Below are positions 46,801 through 55,488 of a DNA stretch of 64,000 nucleotides, in pieces (position 1 is the first letter of the stretch; every line of letters starts with the position of its first letter). Both the position numbers and the translations under genes were made by a program. The notes under the pieces are model-generated. The model did no database searches. It was not told the DNA's origin and saw nothing but the letters and a program-made list of their open reading frames with translations. Origin of the DNA: Marinomonas hwangdonensis (lineage in GTDB: Bacteria > Pseudomonadota > Gammaproteobacteria > Pseudomonadales > Marinomonadaceae); assembly GCF_003721245.1 (NCBI RefSeq), contig NZ_RIZG01000002.1, positions 62,001 to 126,000 of the forward strand, written 5' to 3'.

Positions 46801-49800
46801 TCATAGAAGCCGCAGTAATAGCGCCACCGTCATAAACGGGATAGTTATAATGAGTAAATGTGCCAAGATTTATGTCTTCGTTTAGCTCAAAACGACCATT
46901 TAAGTTAGCGTCATTGTCAACAAACCCATAACCAGATTGAGAGTTGGAACCAGCAGGATCACCCCAACGAATTTGGTCTAAACCAGCATCATTGTCATCA
47001 CCATCAAGTCTATTAACATGAGTGCCATTCGTCCATTCAGTCCAGCTAGCAACAATACCTGATACCTCAAACGTGTCTCGTTGAACAATAATGTTGTTCT
47101 CATCATCCTTGGCAACAGGAACAGAATCTTCAATATCAACATTTACGGTGAAAGTACGTCCATCCGGAAGAGAGACAGTAATAGAGTCACGGTCAGCAAG
47201 ATCATCACTGTGATCACGGACAGGTGCATCGTAAATATACTGCCCATCAACCAGACTAATGGTTCCACCAAACTCGGTAGAAACCTGAGTAGTGCCTTCA
47301 GGGAAAGTAAAGCCTTCTGGAAGATTAGCAAGAACATGCTGCTGCCCTTCAGCTAGACTAAAACTTGCTTCAGCAGAAAGATCCACGCTGTGAGTCGACG
47401 TCGATTTACTCTCAACGGTATTACCCGCCATATCAGAAGACGCCACGACAACTTCGAACACAGAATCAGCAGCCAAATCGCTTCCAGCAACAGCAAGCGT
47501 CCAAACACCACCAGTAGTAACCTGTGTAGAATATTCCTTACCGTTAATGATCATCTTGACAGTATCACCAACAGAAATATCACCACCATTGGCTGTACCA
47601 GATACAGTAATAAGCTTACCTAACTCAGTGCCATCAATTTTGTCATCTTCTGTAATTGGGTTAACAGTCACAGTACCAGCCGTGGCTACCGTATCCTTAG
47701 CAATAGACAAAGTATCAGAGCCTACATTACCAAATCCGTCTTTCACGTTTATAGTTATAGACAATTCACCATCAACAAGTGCGGAAACATCTACTGCTTT
47801 TTCGAAATAAGAATCAACATCAACATTTAAAGCGTCAGTAATAGTGATTGAATTACCAGCAGAGTCAGTAATCACAATGGATTCTACACTTCCACCCTCT
47901 TCAATAAAACCACCAACTTTTACGTTACCCTGTTCATCGAAGTTAATAACATTGTCACCGCTAGCTTCCTGAACAAAAGCATCAAGATCAGCAAAAGTAT
48001 CGACTTTATAGATTTCTGTACTTTCGGCCTCAAATGAGTTGCCTGCCTCATCAGTACCCGTGACCGTTGCCACAATAAATGGGTTGGCCAATGCAGTACC
48101 AGCAAGAACAGAACCCAAGACGTCAACAGAATATAAATATCGACCTTGCTCATCTTGATCATTTGAAACAAGCGCCGAACCAATTACTTCACCCTCTAAA
48201 GTAATGGTCACGACATCACCAGGTTTAGCATCATTACTTACCCAACCAGTGATGCTCACCATAACGCCATCAGCAGACTCAACGCTATTAATGACACTAT
48301 CAGAAGTGATTCTATCAATATCGATATTTGCAAAAGCTTCCAGGTCGACCGTATGAGTTGAAGTCGCTTTGCTCTCGACTGTGTTTCCAGCCGCGTCTTC
48401 AGACGTCACGACAACCTCGAACTCGGTGTCCGCCGCAAGGTCTGTACCCGCCACATTCACTGTCCAGTTGCCAGCCGCATCTACTACTGTCGTGCTGTAG
48501 TCTTCACCATTGATCGTCATGGTCACAACATCGCCTTCGCTGATGTCGCCACCTGTCGCCGTACCTGTCACTGACACGGTGCCTGCCGATTCGGTCGCGT
48601 TGATCACGTCATCTTCTGTAATTGGATTAATAGTTACAGCATTGACAGCCACCTTCACGTCCGCAGTATCAGTTCCACCATTACCATCACCAATAGTGTA
48701 GCTAATAGTCGCAACGCCGTTAAAGTTCTCGGCTGGTGTGAACTCAAGCTTGCCATCAACTATAACGACGGTACCTTCCTCTGCTGGTACCGTCGCGCCT
48801 GTAATGGTCAACGTATCAATATCCACATCATTGTCATTCGCCAACACATCTATTGTAATTGCTCCTGATCCGCTGGTAACCGAAGCAATATCCGCTGTCG
48901 CTGTTGGCGCATCGTTCGTGCCCGTTACCGTGATGGTTAACGTCGTAGTCGCAGTAGCGCCTTGATCGTCTTCAACGGTCACAGGCACAGTGATTACCTG
49001 AGTTTGGCCTTCCGATAAGCTGTCGTAAGACGATGCATCGAAGCTGTAAGAACCGTCTGCATTCAGCGTCAAGCCTTCCGCTGTTGACGTCGTGCTGAAC
49101 GTTAAGCTCGCACCCGCTGGAAGATCCACGTCATCGGCACTGATGGTGCCTGTGATGCTCGCATCTTCTGTCACGCTGCCGGTCGCCGCTGTCGCTGTTG
49201 GCGCATCGTTAACAGTATGAGTCGACGTCGCTTTGCTCTCGACTGTGTTTCCAGCCGCGTCTTCAGACGTCACGACAACCTCGAACTCGGTGTCCGCCGC
49301 AAGGTCTGCACCCGCCACATTCACTGTCCAGTTGCCAGCCGCATCTACTACTGTCGTGCTGTAGTCTTTACCATTGATCGTCATGGTCACAACATCGCCT
49401 TCACTGATGTCGCCACCTGTCGCCGTACCTGTCACCGCAACGGTGCCTGCCGCTTCTGTGGCGTTGATCACGTCATCTGCCGTGATGTTCGCTACCGTCA
49501 CCGTACCCGCATCCGCCGCAAGGTCGACCGTATGAGTCGACGTCGTTGACGCTGTAAAAGGGTTACCCGCAACATCTTTTCCAGTCACCGTGGCAACGAA
49601 AGAAGTAACTGCAGCAAGATCATTACCTGAAACTTCCACGGACCAAGTTTTATTTGCTAATACAACTGTAGTATAGAGTGCACCATTGATAGTCATAGAT
49701 ACAGTGTCACCAGCAGACGCATCAAATCCAACGCGTCCCGATACGGTTACTTGTCCTTTGCTTTCTGCATCGTTAATGACATCATCACTTGTTATGCTAT

Positions 49801-51040
49801 CAACACGTATTGAACCGCGTGCAGTAGTATCAACAAAATACGCTTCAGTTGATTCAGCACGCCCCTGCTGATTAATATTATTCGAAACAATAACACTCGC
49901 ATCGACAATACGGTCTGAGTCAGCAGATAAATCTGATCCAGCTACGTCAACTGACCAAGTACCGTCACTATTAACCGCAGTCTCGTAAGTGACATTATTA
50001 ATAACGAGCGTCACGACGCCACTATTAAATGCTTCACCAGTAACCCTACCCGTAACAGTAACTGTAGAGTTACTTTCAGCAGTATTTATCGTGCTATCAT
50101 CCGTAATAGGATCGATATCAAGATTAACAAGTAGAGCGCTTTGATCCACCGTATGCGTTGAATTCCCGACACTTTGCACTGTATCGCCAGAGCTGTTGCT
50201 GGACGTTACAACCACATCGAATGCGGTATCTGCCGCCAAATCAGCACCAGCAACGCCGACTGACCAAGCCCCTGCAGCATTGACTGTCGTGGAGTAAGCG
50301 GTCCCATTAACCACTAAGACAACTTGATCGCCTTGTGAAATATCGCCGCCTGTCGCAGTCCCAGATACAGCAATGGTGCTGGCAGCTTCTGAAGCGTTAA
50401 TTACATCATCAGCGGTAATAGAACCAACCGTTACAATGCCGGCAACCGCTGTGGATGCGTTCGAAGTGGGGGCAAAAGTAGATTCTGATGTTGTTCTTTC
50501 TACACTCTCAGGGGCGTTGTATTGCTGTTCTGTTGTACGAAGGCTGCGGTTGGTATTTGTGTCATAGCCGTAAGTGGGCAGTACGCTGGAGGTATCGTTA
50601 CCAAAAGTAGGCAGTGCGCTGTTGTCGTTTCGGTCGATGTCGACGTCAAATCGATCTTGTTGATCGCCCGTTGCTTCACCTGCCGCAGGGGCTTCTTGAA
50701 TGAGCGTCGGGTCATCACCCGCCAAAATAGCTTCTTGAAGCGCGTCTATATCACTGGATGAATCTGCGACAAGATCTTCAGTATCGCCTGTGTTGTAAAT
50801 TTCATCGTTTATTTCAACGATGGAATCGCCACCAATAACCACTTCCGTGCCATCGATAAAGGCGATAGTCACACTGCCATTCGCGCCCGTAACGATCGTT
50901 TCTCCAAAGAAAATCGGGTCGCCGATTTTTACCACTCGCTCTTGGCCATCAATTGACTGAACAATAACCGAACCACTTATTTTAGTAACAAAGCCGATCG
51001 CATTACCGAGTGTTGCAAAAGGTACTTGACTGTCGCTCAT
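43850..51040 (-). CDS. LapA/BapA-type giant RTX adhesin with retention module
   Basis: A 2396-residue surface protein expected to leave by type I secretion. Residues 1-110 are the LapA retention module (GFVTKISGSVIVQSIDGQ, FIDGTEVVIGGDSIVEI) that stays in the outer-membrane pore. PAAG at 118-121 matches the LapG cleavage site. About 200-1400 holds Ig-like and VCBS/cadherin-like repeats, many about 95 residues, with the unit ADDVINATEAAGTVAVTGTA. A PA14-type lectin domain starts near 1633 (GLVGEYYG). About 1937-2117 is an unusual run of Asp/Asn-Gly RTX-like repeats; canonical RTX repeats (GGAGDDILFGG) lie near 2265, followed by the C-terminal secretion signal. No lapBCE, lapD or lapG is in the window. 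Confidence 0.92.
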   Translation of the reverse strand: MSDSQVPFATLGNAIGFVTKISGSVIVQSIDGQERVVKIGDPIFFGETIVTGANGSVTIAFIDGTEVVIGGDSIVEINDEIYNTGDTEDLVADSSSDIDALQEAILAGDDPTLIQEAPAAGEATGDQQDRFDVDIDRNDNSALPTFGNDTSSVLPTYGYDTNTNRSLRTTEQQYNAPESVERTTSESTFAPTSNASTAVAGIVTVGSITADDVINASEAASTIAVSGTATGGDISQGDQVVLVVNGTAYSTTVNAAGAWSVGVAGADLAADTAFDVVVTSSNSSGDTVQSVGNSTHTVDQSALLVNLDIDPITDDSTINTAESNSTVTVTGRVTGEAFNSGVVTLVINNVTYETAVNSDGTWSVDVAGSDLSADSDRIVDASVIVSNNINQQGRAESTEAYFVDTTARGSIRVDSITSDDVINDAESKGQVTVSGRVGFDASAGDTVSMTINGALYTTVVLANKTWSVEVSGNDLAAVTSFVATVTGKDVAGNPFTASTTSTHTVDLAADAGTVTVANITADDVINATEAAGTVAVTGTATGGDISEGDVVTMTINGKDYSTTVVDAAGNWTVNVAGADLAADTEFEVVVTSEDAAGNTVESKATSTHTVNDAPTATAATGSVTEDASITGTISADDVDLPAGASLTFSTTSTAEGLTLNADGSYSFDASSYDSLSEGQTQVITVPVTVEDDQGATATTTLTITVTGTNDAPTATADIASVTSGSGAITIDVLANDNDVDIDTLTITGATVPAEEGTVVIVDGKLEFTPAENFNGVATISYTIGDGNGGTDTADVKVAVNAVTINPITEDDVINATESAGTVSVTGTATGGDISEGDVVTMTINGEDYSTTVVDAAGNWTVNVAGTDLAADTEFEVVVTSEDAAGNTVESKATSTHTVDLEAFANIDIDRITSDSVINSVESADGVMVSITGWVSNDAKPGDVVTITLEGEVIGSALVSNDQDEQGRYLYSVDVLGSVLAGTALANPFIVATVTGTDEAGNSFEAESTEIYKVDTFADLDAFVQEASGDNVINFDEQGNVKVGGFIEEGGSVESIVITDSAGNSITITDALNVDVDSYFEKAVDVSALVDGELSITINVKDGFGNVGSDTLSIAKDTVATAGTVTVNPITEDDKIDGTELGKLITVSGTANGGDISVGDTVKMIINGKEYSTQVTTGGVWTLAVAGSDLAADSVFEVVVASSDMAGNTVESKSTSTHSVDLSAEASFSLAEGQQHVLANLPEGFTFPEGTTQVSTEFGGTISLVDGQYIYDAPVRDHSDDLADRDSITVSLPDGRTFTVNVDIEDSVPVAKDDENNIIVQRDTFEVSGIVASWTEWTNGTHVNRLDGDDNDAGLDQIRWGDPAGSNSQSGYGFVDNDANLNGRFELNEDINLGTFTHYNYPVYDGGAITAASMNVAFSLTDKSGVTRDVNLKVDFDHNETPNSDDLNASKDIVTVRNAQATFEWEGEVYTLQVVGFKDASDPNSPVVTSIQTAENAATSYELVVRVVEGAGYSLPETTGNVLDDNGLGADELSADGSVMVVGVASGGAVTLTDTNVGQTIHGQYGDLVLNDDGSYVYKVTAGVSSIPSGTKETFSYMIQDSDGSTSSATLSINVGTNTAPVARDDGASNSLFAGLVGEYYGTSSQLKNLNDFRALVDSKEPDATFKASNINYQQGSGDVASGTNLQTFLGSDASTLSTDPSENTDGGIHLQGYVYLAAGTYNFKVTADDGYQIKVNGEAVATIDHNQSANTIAHQSFTISESGYQAIDMIWWDQGGAYVFQPVLSADGGATYFVLDSSILSSTLTTSPEQSLVISADSLLANDTDADGDTLTVTSISNAQNGYAYMDSAGVIHFTPLQGFTGVATFDYTISDGRGGSDTATASIQVTPDGILPAVTVSTSETPILDVNVWKGHADNFASQVASHSVGYQGTNGSYTNNDSLNESLYVGDGNDDVVIAGNVNNKLELDDGNSDGDGDDNLLVKGSLNNELTSGAGNDSIEIKRDANDDINLSSGDDRLSIGGSVNSNSDIDLGDGNDTAYVAHDLSENISAGDGNDTVVIGGNVNSGGDLYLGSGDDTVLVAGNVYSGGDINLNSGNDVVVLGGKLHNKIDGGSGNDSIYLTAYTKSDYYNNVDYIKSRIYDFENIMMSDGIVKGNSSAFNNNSVTFSYSVSVDIDNTNSTTDSSIVTLSGIPATASLALAGVPLTANSDGSYDIEITSGQTTVDNLVVSSNVQLPDLEVTSTVSFKPSSIDLLADEDNYLVGTSGEDTLLGGAGDDILFGGNDQVSDTLTGGEGKDIFILNDTTDASNIDTITDFNAAEDALDLTDLLVGIEGSPGKDADADSITAFLTSNVTVTDGQVKIGEKDVANFGEESNFSSSDSIKVIYNDQEYNINIDG
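48350..49480 (-). repeat. Near-identical direct repeats inside the adhesin gene
   Basis: The stretches at about 48353-48625 and 49219-49490 are almost identical over roughly 270 bp, differing at scattered bases. They encode consecutive copies of the Ig-like unit. Such high nucleotide identity points to recent duplication or ongoing gene conversion. Confidence 0.8.
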
Positions 51041-51345
51041 GGTATTTTCCTTGTAATAAAGCCCGTTAGGTGTGACGAGACAGGCGTAATAAATTTATAA
51101 TTGCTTACAAGATAGGCCAATTAAAGTAAAGCCGCTATTGTACCTTGGTACAGTATTGACTGTTTTGAGCAGATTAAAGGGGATATAAAGCGGTGTTGGC
51201 GGGACGCTCATAAAACATAGCGTTTAATAGCAGTATGTTACGGTGTTTAAGTTGAAATAAATGGCAAAAAAAACGCCAAGTTGGTCAGCGTTTAACCAAC
51301 CGATTCACTCGACGCTTTTGTTGAGACTTTTAACACATCACCCAA
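51041..51345 (-). other. 305-bp intergenic region upstream of the adhesin gene
   Basis: It contains the promoter region of the adhesin (the A/T-rich part near 51085-51115 is a candidate) and, at 51266-51293, the terminator of the nfeD/qmcA operon. No gene is seen. Confidence 0.6.
51266..51293 (-). terminator. Terminator of the qmcA-nfeD operon
   Basis: On the minus strand AAACGC and GCGTTT pair, with an inner CCAA/TTGG pairing, followed by a T-run of eight. It is 53 bp after the nfeD stop. Confidence 0.75.
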
Positions 51346-51804
51346 TTAGGGGGTTATGGCTCTAATATGCAATATCCCCACTTCGGCTTCAATTACCTCA
51401 ACTCTGGTACCGGCTTCGATGGGCTCTTCGCTAACTAAAGACCACTCTACCCCAGAGTAATGATGCTTAGGAGAGAGTGTTGGAGACACTGACTCTTTTA
51501 ACACAAATTGGTGATCGGTAAATTCACTTTTGGCTTTTTTGCGACTGACCTTGGATTGCATGCGCTTCAAAGGTTTCCACAATACCAAGGCAATGAACAT
51601 GGTCAATAACCCGGTACTGAACGAAGCACTTAACAAGTTATCAGGGATAACCCCGATATACACCAAAGCGCCCGTTGCCATAGACGCTAAGCCAACAAAA
51701 AACAACACAAAGGTCGAGAATCCAAGTACGGCCACTTCGATGACCAATAGAATCAAACCGATTACAAACAAGCTCTGCGGTAAATTATTGGCAAAGAAGT
51801 CCAT
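51346..51804 (-). CDS. NfeD-family membrane protein
   Basis: A 152-residue protein with three hydrophobic helices (about 10-75) and a C-terminal OB-fold of NfeD type (SGVEWSLVSEEPIEAGTRVEVIEAEVGILHIR). Short NfeD proteins are partners of SPFH proteins in inner-membrane microdomains and quality control. It begins 2 bp after the qmcA stop, so both are made from one mRNA. Equivalent to E. coli YbbK/YbbJ partners. Confidence 0.9.
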   Translation of the reverse strand: MDFFANNLPQSLFVIGLILLVIEVAVLGFSTFVLFFVGLASMATGALVYIGVIPDNLLSASFSTGLLTMFIALVLWKPLKRMQSKVSRKKAKSEFTDHQFVLKESVSPTLSPKHHYSGVEWSLVSEEPIEAGTRVEVIEAEVGILHIRAITP

Positions 51805-51806
51805 AC

Positions 51807-52748
51807 CTAGCTCCCTTTAGACATTTTTTGAATAATGGTCATGGCTTGGGCCACCACTGCAGCGGCCTCTGTACCACCGTCTGGCAATAGAACAACAGAA
51901 GATTCTTTGGCAATCGCGTGCTTGGCTTCGATTGCCTTTGTCGCCAAATCCAATTGAATCGCTTTTTGCCCCTCTTCTGTATTGGCCGCTTCACCCACCT
52001 GACGAAGTGCTTCTGCTTGCGCTGAGGCAACCGCCACTATGGCTTTAGCTTCACCTTCGGCTCTGAGCACTTGCTCTTCTTTTTCGGCTTCCGCCGCAAG
52101 GACAACAGAGGCTTTCTGACCTTCTGCACGGTTAATCGCCGCCTGGCGATCGCCTTCCGACTCCAAAATCTGCGCACGCTTTACACGCTCCGCTTTCATT
52201 TGGGCTTCCATCGCTTCCATTACGGATTGCGGTGGTATGATGTCTTTAATCTCATAGCGCAATACCTGAATACCCCAAGGTCCAGCAGCTTCATTAATTG
52301 CCGCTACAATACTGGCATTAAGCACATCACGCTCTTCAAAGGTTTTATCTAGCTCCATTTTACCCAATTCAGAGCGCATGGTCGTTTGCGCCAGTTGAGT
52401 TACGGCAAAGACATAATTCTCTACACCATAAGTGGCCTTATAAGGATCCAGAACTCGGAAGTACAAAACACCGTCTACACGCAAAGAAATATTGTCTTTG
52501 GTGATCGCACTCTGCTCCGGCACATCTACCGCTTGCTCTTTTAAAGTACGATCCGCCGATATACGATCGACAAAAGGTAGGATGAAGTTCAACCCAGCCT
52601 CTTTGGTAGATTGATACTTACCAAAGCGCTCAATCACGTAAGCTTGGTTTTGTGGCACAAACTTTATGGACGTTTTAATTAGCACAACCGCCAAGACTAA
52701 AACTAATGTCTGCACGCTGAGCAGATAACTCAATATTGTCTCTATCAT
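51807..52748 (-). CDS. qmcA: SPFH/band 7 membrane protein, QmcA-like (paraslipin)
   Basis: A 313-residue membrane-anchored protein: one N-terminal TM (about 8-24), then the band-7 domain (FVPQNQAYVIERFGKYQSTKEAGLNFILPFVDR) and a long alanine- and glutamate-rich coiled coil (about 190-270) that drives oligomer rings. E. coli QmcA is a suppressor of ftsH/htpX defects. The nfeD gene follows directly. Identity to QmcA is by length, N-terminus and gene pair. Confidence 0.9.
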   Translation of the reverse strand: MIETILSYLLSVQTLVLVLAVVLIKTSIKFVPQNQAYVIERFGKYQSTKEAGLNFILPFVDRISADRTLKEQAVDVPEQSAITKDNISLRVDGVLYFRVLDPYKATYGVENYVFAVTQLAQTTMRSELGKMELDKTFEERDVLNASIVAAINEAAGPWGIQVLRYEIKDIIPPQSVMEAMEAQMKAERVKRAQILESEGDRQAAINRAEGQKASVVLAAEAEKEEQVLRAEGEAKAIVAVASAQAEALRQVGEAANTEEGQKAIQLDLATKAIEAKHAIAKESSVVLLPDGGTEAAAVVAQAMTIIQKMSKGS

Positions 52749-52903
52749 ACTTGCTCCTAGAAGTTAGGTACCTAAAGTACCGTGACGCCTTATCTTTTAA
52801 ATACCAGAAACATTAACAGTACCGACAAAACACGATAACTTATTGCTTTTTACGCTCACCCAGTAGGCACGGTTCACTCGTAAAAGTCATTAAGAAAAAG
52901 GAT

Positions 52904-53953
52904 TCATTTGCCTAACTTGGCATCATGATAACGTCGGGCGCTGTTTACAAACGCCTCCACGCCGGCTTTTGGTGTTCTAAAAGACGTCACCAAACGCACA
53001 ACCCCCTCTTCCCAACGACCACCATAAAAAGCAAAACCCTCGGCCAATAAAGAGTCCGCCATGCCTTCGGGAAAAGTACAAAACAGCATATTGGCTTGAG
53101 CAGGCGTATTGATTTTGATACTTGGGATCGTTTTCAAACCATCCTGCAGTAGCGCCATCATGGCATTGGCATGAGTCGCATTGTGTCGCCACAAGTCATC
53201 GGTTAAATAAGCTTTCATTTGAGAAGACAATAAACGCATTTTCGAATGCAAATGCCCACCACGCTTGCGACGAAACCCCAAAGACTGGGCAAGCTCCGGA
53301 TTGAACACCACAATGGCTTCTGCCGCCATCACGCCATTCTTGGTCGCACCAAAAGAGACTATATCAATGCCCGCTTGCCAGGTCATTTGCGCGGGTGTGC
53401 ACCCCAAAGCAACCAAAGCATTCGCAAAGCGCGCACCGTCCATATGAACAGGTAAATTGGCTTCTTTGGCAATCTTAGTAATAGCGCGAATTTCTTCTAA
53501 AGAATACACACTGCCCACTTCCGTGACCTGCGAAATACTCAGAGCAGAAGGCTGAGCCGTGTGGACATCCCCCACTTTTTGGCTAACGATTTTTTTCAGT
53601 TGAACTGGGTCTATTTTGGCATGCGCACCGCCAATGCCGACAAAACGCGCCCCTCCTGTGTAAAACTCTGGCGCTGTGCTCTCGTCCTTTAATAGATGAC
53701 TTTCACTGTGACACAGAACACTGCCCCAAGGGGGCGTCATGGCGCTGATGCTCAACACATTCGCAGCCGTGCCGGTAGAAACTAAAAACACCGCCACATC
53801 ACACTCAAACAAGGTCGACAGCATAGCGGTGACTTCGGCCGTCATGTCATCATTACCATATGGCATGGCATCACCCTGAGAGGCTTCCATCATCGCCTGC
53901 AACACAGATTCAGACGCACCGGCAATATTGTCACTGGTAAAGGCTACCTTCAT
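52904..53953 (-). CDS. ltaE: Low-specificity L-threonine aldolase (beta-eliminating lyase family)
   Basis: A 349-residue PLP enzyme that cleaves L-threonine and L-allo-threonine to glycine and acetaldehyde. SDNIAGASESVLQAM is the N-terminal motif and the PLP lysine is in IVSFGATKNGVMAAEAIVVF near 207. HMDGARFANALVALG contains the cofactor-binding Asp. The fold and length fit. Related phenylserine aldolases cannot be excluded. It is a single gene with 154 bp before qmcA. Confidence 0.87.
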   Translation of the reverse strand: MKVAFTSDNIAGASESVLQAMMEASQGDAMPYGNDDMTAEVTAMLSTLFECDVAVFLVSTGTAANVLSISAMTPPWGSVLCHSESHLLKDESTAPEFYTGGARFVGIGGAHAKIDPVQLKKIVSQKVGDVHTAQPSALSISQVTEVGSVYSLEEIRAITKIAKEANLPVHMDGARFANALVALGCTPAQMTWQAGIDIVSFGATKNGVMAAEAIVVFNPELAQSLGFRRKRGGHLHSKMRLLSSQMKAYLTDDLWRHNATHANAMMALLQDGLKTIPSIKINTPAQANMLFCTFPEGMADSLLAEGFAFYGGRWEEGVVRLVTSFRTPKAGVEAFVNSARRYHDAKLGK

Positions 53954-54053
53954 TACAACTTCTCCTTATTTATTCAGGTAACCATATAATGCCAGCGAAT
54001 GAGACAAGAAGCCTATTTTTTTGTGGCTTTTCTCGTCTACCTTTTACACACAG

Positions 54054-55205
54054 CTACTGTGATTTTAATACTATGGCAGCCTGCAAGCGGCTTTGCCCAA
54101 AACGCGACATTTTTTCAAATTCTTCCCGTGCAATCGGCACAAACTGACAATCCAGTGGACTGGGTGGATCATCGGGAAGCTTTTTATCGTCATCTAAATC
54201 AGGATCATGCACCAAAATACAATGTTCGTCATACCCCGACATCACTACCCAGTGAGGAGACTTCTTCCCATCCATACGGAAAGTACTGATCAAGATAATC
54301 GCCAACGCACCAGCATCGAAAGCGTCAATTAATTGCGCTAACGGCATCGCGGTGTAATGCAAAGGCACATCAGACTCTTCGCATTGCTTTGCAAAGCTTT
54401 CATGCACACGGGTGATAACGCTTTTCTTCAACTCATTACGCACACTATCAACAAATAGCGGGCCACTTTCGCTCAACCAAACATCTGCGGATAGGCCGCG
54501 CTTTTTTGCAGCCAGCGCCAACCCCATAGGATGACAACCACCATGGCCAGACGTCATAAAAATCGTTGTGGCTTCACGCCAGATCTCTAATTCATCATCT
54601 GGGGTGGCTTGATAATCAGAGTGCAACGCAGACAACACCATTTGCAAGGACGCAGGCCCACAAGTAAAGGGCGTGCCTTGTGCTAACCAAGGCATAGCAC
54701 GCGTGGTTTGCTCATCACCTGCATGACGTAGGCGCTTTTGCATGCGAATCGCATCGGTCTGGTCTTCGTAATAGGCATCATAGTGACCAAATTCTTTGTA
54801 GCCCATTTTTTGATACAATGCGATAGCCGTGTGATTCACATCACTGACTTCCAAGCGCAACAGCATCTTGCCTTTTTTCAGTGCTTTTTTCTCACACGCT
54901 TGAATCAACAACTTACCAATACCTAAGCCACGCGCATCAGATGAGACCGCCAGTGAATATAATCGCGCCAAGCGAGTACCTTGACGCAGATGCAACAAGG
55001 CATACCCCAATAACTCACTTTCATCTCGTTTTGCCACAAACAAGGCCGAGCCAGAGCTCGTAATCGCATGACGAAAACTACGGCGACTCAATCGGTCACC
55101 CGTGAAGGATTTATTTTCTAGCACAAGCAAGGCTTTTAGATCGTCTAAACTGGCTAAACGTATCTCGATACTTGCAGAGGATTCGGTGACCGAACTCAAG
55201 ATCAT
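54054..55205 (-). CDS. GNAT acetyltransferase fused to a C39-like peptidase
   Basis: A 383-residue fusion. Residues about 12-165 are a RimI-type GNAT domain (ARLYSLAVSSDARGLGIGKLLIQACEKKA is the acetyl-CoA loop; YQKMGYKEFGHYDAYY). Residues about 175-380 are a papain-like peptidase C39 domain with catalytic Cys in GTPFTCGPASLQMVLSAL and catalytic His in SPHWVVMSGYDEH, and Asp in VHDPDLDD. It is divergent from the RimK-type ligase gene, an arrangement I recall as recurrent in Proteobacteria. One protein with both acetylation and proteolysis suggests peptide maturation or tailoring; the substrate is unknown. Confidence 0.88.
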   Translation of the reverse strand: MILSSVTESSASIEIRLASLDDLKALLVLENKSFTGDRLSRRSFRHAITSSGSALFVAKRDESELLGYALLHLRQGTRLARLYSLAVSSDARGLGIGKLLIQACEKKALKKGKMLLRLEVSDVNHTAIALYQKMGYKEFGHYDAYYEDQTDAIRMQKRLRHAGDEQTTRAMPWLAQGTPFTCGPASLQMVLSALHSDYQATPDDELEIWREATTIFMTSGHGGCHPMGLALAAKKRGLSADVWLSESGPLFVDSVRNELKKSVITRVHESFAKQCEESDVPLHYTAMPLAQLIDAFDAGALAIILISTFRMDGKKSPHWVVMSGYDEHCILVHDPDLDDDKKLPDDPPSPLDCQFVPIAREEFEKMSRFGQSRLQAAIVLKSQ

Positions 55206-55488
55206 GACAGCGCCTCAGGAGGGCAATAAGCGGTTAGGATCGCAGAAACACACGTGCTCAGCCATTCTCAAAACAGCTTAGCAAGCGTGGATTAACGATA
55301 AAAAATTTCGCGCATTCTAGGGCGAAATCTAGGTAAAAGATAGACTAATTTTTCATCAAAAAAACTTTTTGTTTTTCCCTTTTAGTCTATTGTTAAAACA
55401 GAAAAACAAGCGCACTATCCGCACAAATTCAGGGTGTTTTAAAACACTCATGATGACTCTCACTTAAGCAAAAGGAAACGCATACCTA

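Noticed and set aside
43850-51040. Adhesin as two or more fused or broken genes
   Set aside because: The frame is open from the retention module to the RTX and secretion signal with no stop, so it is a single intact gene.
53999-54289. 96-residue plus-strand frame with hydrophobic start
   Set aside because: It lies mostly antisense to the well-supported GNAT-C39 gene and has no family features.
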